Assembly: GCF_003046425.1 (NCBI RefSeq)
Contig: NZ_QAJG01000003.1
Coordinates: 115,001-125,000 of the forward strand
Length of the DNA stretch: 10,000 nucleotides
Direction of reading: 5' to 3'
Source of the DNA: Leptospira borgpetersenii serovar Javanica
GTDB taxonomy: Bacteria; Spirochaetota; Leptospiria; Leptospirales; Leptospiraceae
The translations under genes and the position numbers were made by a program. The notes under the pieces are model-generated. The model was not told where the DNA came from, searched no databases, and was given only the letters and a program-made list of their open reading frames with translations. Of this stretch, positions 1-10,000 are shown piece by piece; within the stretch, counting starts at the first letter, position 1, and each line of letters begins with the position of its first letter.

Positions 1-1
1 T

Positions 2-121
2 CGGAATAAAACTTTAAAAACACATTCTAATTTTCGAATTGAACAAAGAAAACAAATAGGACGAACTTTCCTGCTTCCTTATCCCAATCCGATGAACACT
101 ACTTTCTTTAAAGAGAATTAG
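2..121 (+). CDS. Possible 3' end of a protein gene, cut by the window edge and closed by a MITE
   Basis: One forward frame is open from the left edge for 39 codons and ends at TAG 119-121. The peptide ends in GRTFLLPYPNPMNTTFFKEN, which looks like plausible protein rather than random translation, but I do not recognise a family. The stop codon is formed by the first three bases of the MITE-like element starting at 119, so the original C-terminus may have been longer and replaced on insertion. The opposite strand has no better frame here. A 39-codon open frame could occur by chance in this base composition, so this is tentative. Confidence 0.33.
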   Translation, partial: RNKTLKTHSNFRIEQRKQIGRTFLLPYPNPMNTTFFKEN

Positions 122-221
122 AGTTGTTGAAAAATTAATTCTCTATCCGTTTCTGCTGCATTGAAATGGATGTTTGAAGCGATTTTGTTAATCTGAATCA
201 TGGAATTTTTCAACAACTCTA
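119..221. mobile_element. MITE-like element, copy 1 (103 bp, TA-flanked, 18-bp terminal inverted repeats)
   Basis: The ends are perfect inverted repeats: TAGAGTTGTTGAAAAATT at 119-136 and its reverse complement at 204-221. Counting the outermost TA as a target-site duplication, the element fits the TA insertion preference of IS630/Tc1-mariner elements. It encodes nothing. A second copy at 5207-5307 differs by five substitutions and a 2-bp indel. Two dispersed copies with intact ends, each bounded by TA, argue for a mobilised non-autonomous element rather than chance. It lies 23 bp from the stop codon of the HPt gene. Assignment to the IS630 superfamily is inference. Confidence 0.8.
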
Positions 222-244
222 TTGTATTAGGTTTAAAGATGGAA

Positions 245-595
<351 letters not shown>

Positions 596-666
596 ATCTA
601 CGACCTCGCCCAAAGTATTTCCTATTTTCGCATTAAGAAAAGCTACTTTCCGGTAAACATTACGCC

Positions 667-702
<36 letters not shown>

Positions 703-708
703 AGAACC

Positions 709-740
<32 letters not shown>

Positions 741-742
741 AA

Positions 743-2490
<1,748 letters not shown>

Positions 2491-2496
2491 AATAAA

Positions 2497-3240
<744 letters not shown>

Positions 3241-3572
3241 ACCTACTCGTCAAAATGTAAAACTCAAAGTCTCTTGCAATGGGTTTTTATCGGAAACCGT
3301 TCGTAAAATCTCGATATCAATTGCGGATACGACTCTTTTTGACCGACTATAAATCAATCTCCAAATTTTAAAAGAAGTCATCATAATCTTCGGTAAGTTC
3401 GTAATAATCGCGGAGTTCCCACACCTGAGACAAGTTCCATAATAAAAATTGAAATATTTCGGAATGTAGTATATTTTGTGAATTCATTCCCGAAATTGTT
3501 ACTTTAAGCCCAAAGAAACTACTTCCAGGCGGGCGCGAATTTAAGTAAAAAATTTGAGGAGAGACATTTCCA
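3241..3572. other. Intergenic region between two divergent genes
   Basis: About 330 bp without a convincing gene. It should hold promoters for both the VanY-like gene (leftward) and the lipoprotein gene (rightward). A 74-codon reverse frame at 3368-3592 overlaps the lipoprotein start and has no family resemblance; I treat it as chance. The stretch from 3499 to 3572 recurs, shortened and diverged, at 5157-5206 ahead of the decayed lipoprotein copy. Confidence 0.6.
3449..3475 (+). promoter_or_regulatory. Possible sigma-70 promoter for the lipoprotein gene
   Basis: TTGAAA (3449-3454) and TATATT (3470-3475) match the -35 and -10 consensus but with a short 15-bp spacer. They would leave an untranslated leader of about 90 nt before ATG 3573. 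This is a pattern match only, in AT-rich DNA. Confidence 0.28.
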
Positions 3573-3917
3573 ATGAAAAAATACTTCATCACTTTTCTGA
3601 TTCCTTTCTTTTCGATTACAAATTGTTACCTTTTTGATAAGGTCGGGCTTTCTACTCCGGATACCGTTTCCGGCAAAGATGCTAAAAACCAAATCCTTAC
3701 CAGCGCTTTGATCGGAGCGGTTTCCTCTCCCGACGACACGGCGATCATTGCAATCATTTCACCTCAACTCGCAAAGATAGACGAAAATCGTTACTATAAA
3801 AAAAACGACGTCGACAATTGCGCAAATTCCGCTTTGATCACCAATCTTGTTACAGTGAATATAGGAGGTTTTACCTGTAATCTAGAACCGAGAGAATATC
3901 TTATTTGGTATGATTGA
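3573..3917 (+). CDS. Small leptospiral lipoprotein
   Basis: A 114-aa exported lipoprotein of unknown function. The N-terminus is MKK followed by a hydrophobic segment and a spirochaete-type lipobox, FSITNC, so C18 would be lipidated after signal peptidase II cleavage; the mature protein is about 97 aa. It carries DTVSGKDAKNQI, an alanine/isoleucine-rich middle, ISPQLAKIDE, and two further cysteines (C83, C102) that could form a disulfide. It resembles a family of short, multi-paralogue Leptospira lipoproteins (perhaps TIGR04452; from memory, unchecked). GAGGAGAG about 9 nt upstream of ATG is a strong ribosome binding site. A decayed copy of its 5' end and leader lies at 5157-5364, so this gene has at least one paralogue. 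Inner or outer membrane placement is unknown. Confidence 0.82.
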   Translation: MKKYFITFLIPFFSITNCYLFDKVGLSTPDTVSGKDAKNQILTSALIGAVSSPDDTAIIAIISPQLAKIDENRYYKKNDVDNCANSALITNLVTVNIGGFTCNLEPREYLIWYD

Positions 3918-4223
3918 TCCCGAGCATCTTGCCGTAAAAGGATTCCGAAAAATAAAGGCGTTTAGGATTGCCGCAATTCCGACAAATTTATCTTAAGATT
4001 CAAGTAACTTGTAAGGTAATGTTATAGTGGGAGTAGGTACAGAATTTCAATGTGTTGCTTGTGGAAGATTTTTTTTCGTATACATTCGGTCTTGAATTTG
4101 TAAATATTTTATAAATTTTGAATATTCTATTTTGGCTGTAATTCCATTTTACCGAATGCTGCCTAAATAGATATCTTTGCTATGAAATCAGAAATCCTTT
4201 TTTAGTTATTACGTTTAACTTCC
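3918..4223. other. AT-rich intergenic region with no gene recognised
   Basis: About 300 bp between the lipoprotein stop and the left edge of the recG repeat. I see no open frame of note on either strand, no RNA gene and no clear terminator hairpin after the lipoprotein gene. It does not resemble the sequence that precedes the other recG copy (8195-8488), so the two repeat copies have unrelated left flanks. Confidence 0.6.
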
Positions 4224-4949
<726 letters not shown>

Positions 4950-5156
4950 CGATTGTAGCGGAAATTCCGAAGGAATGGGAGCATTATGTTGCGATCTGAA
5001 ACGGCGCTCCTTAGGAAGCCGTTTCACTGAGTTTAGGCAGCAACATTGAGTTAAAGCGCGGTTCAGCCTTTGCTTACACAAAGGCTGGATTCGCCCAAAC
5101 TTCCTTACAACGCGCCCAAAACCCGCGGCTGGACAGAACCTTATATCGAACTCACG
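4950..5156. other. Palindrome-rich segment of unknown origin
   Basis: About 200 bp of non-recG sequence directly abutting the recG breakpoint. It holds nested inverted repeats: ATTCC-GAA-GGAAT near 4964-4977; ATGTTGC (4985-4991) pairing with GCAACAT (5039-5045) around an inner GAAACGGC/GCCGTTTC hairpin (4998-5005/5018-5025); and CAGCCTTTG/CAAAGGCTG with a 6-nt loop (5064-5072/5079-5087), extendable by G-U pairs. None is followed by a T-run, so they are not obvious terminators. In the forward frame crossing the breakpoint, the codons after 4950 read IVAEIPKEWEHYVAI and stop, which might be the tail of a lost gene. Candidates are the end of an insertion sequence, a recombination site or a structured RNA. 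Confidence 0.55.
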
Positions 5157-6996
<1,840 letters not shown>

Positions 6997-7074
6997 CCGT
7001 TTTCCTACGCAGGCTTTATCCTGATCAGGTTCCGGGGACTCTCTCAGAAGCCATCACAGCTCCACCCCCAACGG
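6997..7074 (-). promoter_or_regulatory. TPP (THI-box) riboswitch aptamer
   Basis: On the minus strand all conserved THI-box elements occur in order: GGGGGTGG near the 5' side, CTGAGAGA (plus 7039-7046), GAACCTGATCAGGATAA (plus about 7016-7032) and GCGTAGGAAA (plus 7001-7010). The closing stem P1 is CCGTT/AACGG (plus 7070-7074 with 6997-7001). Location in the 5' leader of thiC is the classic context: binding of thiamine pyrophosphate lowers thiC expression. Confidence 0.95.
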
Positions 7075-7171
7075 TTTCAAATGTAGGATCGTATGACAAG
7101 AGTTCGATGACAAGAATAAAAAAAACGTTCCAATCAAATCGATCCATCGTAAGGTTTTCTGACTTGTGCCA

Positions 7172-7268
7172 GAACGTCTCGCAAACCGAGTGACAAAGCA
7201 GATGTGCCGAAGGCAAGCGAGAGCTGCCGAACAATCTCGAAGCGCAGCGAGAAGCCGAAGTTAGACGA
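7172..7268. repeat. Truncated copy of the palindrome-ended repeat (right part only)
   Basis: 97 bp matching 8097-8194 in the same orientation with seven substitutions and a 1-bp indel. It retains the inner arm CGAGAAGCC (7248-7256) and the outer arm as TTAGACGA (7261-7268), but the left arms are missing. It ends 26 bp from the mazF stop codon and begins about 100 bp upstream of the TPP aptamer, so it marks a boundary between the thiC and mazEF blocks. Confidence 0.85.
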
Positions 7269-7294
7269 CGGTTTTTATTGAATCAACAAGTATT

Positions 7295-7618
7295 TTAATC
7301 AACCAACATTTCCTTTATAATCAGTTTCATTTTATTAACTGTTTTGGGATCTATTTTTCCTAACTTTTTTATCAGACGTATTTTATCTACAGTTCGAATT
7401 TGATCTAACACAATCCAGCCTTTCTTTCCTTGAAATGTTAATTCGACTCTTGTTGGATATGATCGAGATTTTGTAGTCATTGGTGTAATAATAATTGTTC
7501 CGATAGTTTTATTCATTTCATTAGGTGAGATTATTACGCAAGGTCTTGATTTTTTAATCTCATGTCCGACCGTTGGATCCAAATTTATCAAATATACTTC
7601 GTATTGAGAAATCACCAT
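7295..7618 (-). CDS. mazF: MazF-type mRNA interferase toxin (ChpK-like)
   Basis: A 107-aa PemK/MazF-family endoribonuclease toxin, which cleaves mRNA at short sequence motifs in the cytoplasm when freed from its antitoxin. The family signature is at the N-terminus: YEVYLINLDPTVGHEIKKSRP with CVIISPNEMN, followed by IIITPMTT and WIVLDQIRTVDKIRL. I choose ATG 7618 because AAGGA lies 6 nt upstream; a TTG two codons earlier is also in frame. The gene overlaps the antitoxin stop by 7 bp, so the two are co-transcribed and translationally coupled. It resembles the chpK toxin described in L. interrogans; identity was not measured. The DNA is AT-rich compared with thiC next door, consistent with separate acquisition. 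Cleavage specificity is unknown. Confidence 0.92.
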   Translation of the reverse strand: MVISQYEVYLINLDPTVGHEIKKSRPCVIISPNEMNKTIGTIIITPMTTKSRSYPTRVELTFQGKKGWIVLDQIRTVDKIRLIKKLGKIDPKTVNKMKLIIKEMLVD

Positions 7619-7860
7619 TCCCAATCCTTATCCGATAAATCTATTGAATCAGGAATAAGCAATTTATCATCTTTATTAGATGACATTGATTTAAATTGTT
7701 TTTCCCACCCTTCTCTTGGTTTCGATTTTAGAGGCACAATAATTAATTTATTGTTATCGATTAGTAAATCTACTTCTTCTTCAATATGGCATTCTTCTAA
7801 AACCGCTTTGGGAATCCGAATTCCTTTTGAATTACCTATTTTTACAACTAAAGCCTTCAT
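7612..7860 (-). CDS. mazE: MazE-type antitoxin (ChpI-like)
   Basis: An 82-aa antitoxin with an N-terminal AbrB/MazE swapped-hairpin DNA-binding domain (KIGNSKGIRIPKAVLEE, then VDLLIDNNKLIIVPL) and an acidic, tryptophan-rich C-terminal tail (DSIDLSDKDWEW) of the type that wraps around and blocks MazF. It should bind its own promoter together with the toxin. Two GTAATTAC palindromes lie directly upstream of ATG 7860 and overlap the -10 box, which supports autorepression. There is no ribosome binding site before this ATG; the predicted transcription start falls at or within a base or two of it, suggesting a leaderless mRNA. It is followed by mazF with a 7-bp overlap. Confidence 0.92.
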   Translation of the reverse strand: MKALVVKIGNSKGIRIPKAVLEECHIEEEVDLLIDNNKLIIVPLKSKPREGWEKQFKSMSSNKDDKLLIPDSIDLSDKDWEW

Positions 7861-7882
7861 AGTAATTACTATGTAATTACAT
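7861..7882. promoter_or_regulatory. mazEF operator: two palindromes
   Basis: AGTAATTACT (7861-7870) and ATGTAATTACAT (7871-7882) are perfect palindromes sharing the core GTAATTAC at 7862-7869 and 7873-7880, 11 bp apart, about one helical turn. They touch the mazE start codon and cover the -10 box, the expected place for binding by a MazE-MazF complex. Binding itself is inferred. Confidence 0.7.
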
Positions 7883-7895
7883 TAAAATTTGTCAA
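7868..7895 (-). promoter_or_regulatory. mazEF promoter
   Basis: On the minus strand TTGACA (7895-7890) is a perfect -35 box. CATAGT (7873-7868) follows after a 16-bp spacer and matches four of six -10 positions. Transcription would start about 7 nt on, that is at or next to the A of the mazE ATG. Confidence 0.6.
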
Positions 7896-7900
7896 TCGAA

Positions 7901-7916
7901 AAGAGGCAATCCTCTT
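7901..7916. other. Small perfect hairpin upstream of the mazEF promoter
   Basis: AAGAGG-CAAT-CCTCTT, a 6-bp stem with a 4-nt loop, 5 bp upstream of the -35 box. On the minus strand it is followed by TTTTC, so it could be a weak terminator insulating mazEF from leftward transcription. Too short for certainty. Confidence 0.25.
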
Positions 7917-8005
7917 GATTTGAATAGAAGGGCAATTACAGAAATCGAACTTTTCTATTGAATAATCCCTTATAATTTTTAGTTCAAAAAGATTTTTAAA
8001 AACTG

Positions 8006-8194
<189 letters not shown>

Positions 8195-8210
8195 AGGACC
8201 AAACTCTAAT

Positions 8211-8488
8211 TTAATCTTCTTCCAAATACATTTGTCCAATTGAGCCAACAATAAAGTAAATCGTAATCGCAGATACAAATAAGATCCATTGGAAAATGTA
8301 AAAATTCGAATTATACTTATTAGATAAAGAAATCATCAAGATTACCGCTGAAGAGAACAAACCCAAAACAATAATTAAGGTTAAGAGCAAAGAAATTAGC
8401 TGCCAGCTAAGTTTTTATTCGTTTTTACAATTCCAGATACAAACCTAACTAAGGTTTGTCCAAATAATACTATGTTCGCATAACCAAT

Positions 8489-8490
<2 letters not shown>
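8211..8490 (-). pseudogene. Truncated, frameshifted remnant of a membrane protein
   Basis: On the minus strand a frame runs from the recG repeat edge (IGYANIVLFGQTLVRF, then VSGIVKTNKNLAGS) into a stop near 8397-8399. An overlapping frame continues KLSWQLISLLLTLIIVLGLF, a short linker, then ILFVSAITIYFIVG and ends MYLEED at the stop 8211-8213. Adding one A to the A-run at about 8412-8416 joins the two into one protein of roughly 90 residues with two strongly hydrophobic segments, typical of an inner-membrane protein. There is no start codon: the 5' part ends where the recG repeat begins. I do not recognise the family. The remaining alternative is a tiny protein of 41 aa from ATG 8336, which has no clear ribosome binding site. 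Confidence 0.55.

Positions 8491-10000
<1,510 letters not shown>

Noticed and set aside
3368..3592. Reverse ORF of 74 codons across the lipoprotein start
   Set aside because: It overlaps the lipoprotein ribosome binding site and signal peptide, has no recognisable domain, and the lipoprotein frame is far better supported.
7093..7114. ATGACAAG repeated twice, 14 bp apart, upstream of the TPP aptamer as an operator or promoter element
   Set aside because: Only 8 bp and two copies, with no matching -10/-35 arrangement. Insufficient to call a site.
7025..7234. Reverse ORF of 69 codons over the riboswitch and the truncated repeat
   Set aside because: The riboswitch and repeat account for the sequence; the translation has no protein-like features.

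Overview
The window reads as chromosomal DNA of a pathogenic Leptospira, probably L. interrogans or a close relative. This rests on recognition without a database search: LpxA is 259 aa with its catalytic histidine at 120, as in the L. interrogans enzyme; there is a short spirochaete-type lipoprotein (lipobox ending TNC); and there is a MazEF pair like the leptospiral ChpI/ChpK module. GC content is low to moderate.

Left part (1-3917), ordinary chromosome. A possible 3' end of a protein gene (2-121) runs into a ~103 bp MITE-like element (119-221). A stand-alone histidine phosphotransfer (HPt) protein lies on the minus strand (245-595). Divergent from it is a translationally coupled lpxA-galE pair (743-2490, 4-bp overlap), making the first lipid A acylation and UDP-galactose, both inputs to the outer-membrane LPS. 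A secreted VanY-like M15 peptidase (2497-3240, minus) converges on galE. A small lipoprotein gene follows at 3573-3917.

Right part (3918-10000), a rearranged accessory region. The last 218 codons of recG plus 68 bp downstream are present twice as a direct repeat of 726 bp that I read as identical: a promoterless fragment at 4224-4949, and the 3' part of the apparently intact recG (8489-9214; the gene continues past the right edge). The ~3.5 kb between the copies holds, left to right: a palindrome-rich stretch; the 5' end of a second, decayed copy of the lipoprotein gene, split by a second MITE copy; thiC with its TPP riboswitch (minus strand); a truncated ~97 bp repeat; a mazEF toxin-antitoxin operon (minus); a full 189 bp palindrome-ended repeat; and a truncated, frameshifted membrane-protein remnant.

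How it fits together. The layout resembles integration by single crossover of a circular molecule carrying a recG 3' end, with thiC (thiamine pyrimidine synthesis) and the stabilising mazEF as cargo. A later or earlier junction moved the 3' end of thiC onto the antisense of the lipoprotein signal-peptide region, so the last ~12 residues of ThiC come from that sequence. No CRISPR array, tRNA or rRNA was seen. The best candidates for something under-described are the palindrome-ended repeats around mazEF, the TA-flanked MITE family and the recG repeat island; none is proven novel from sequence alone.
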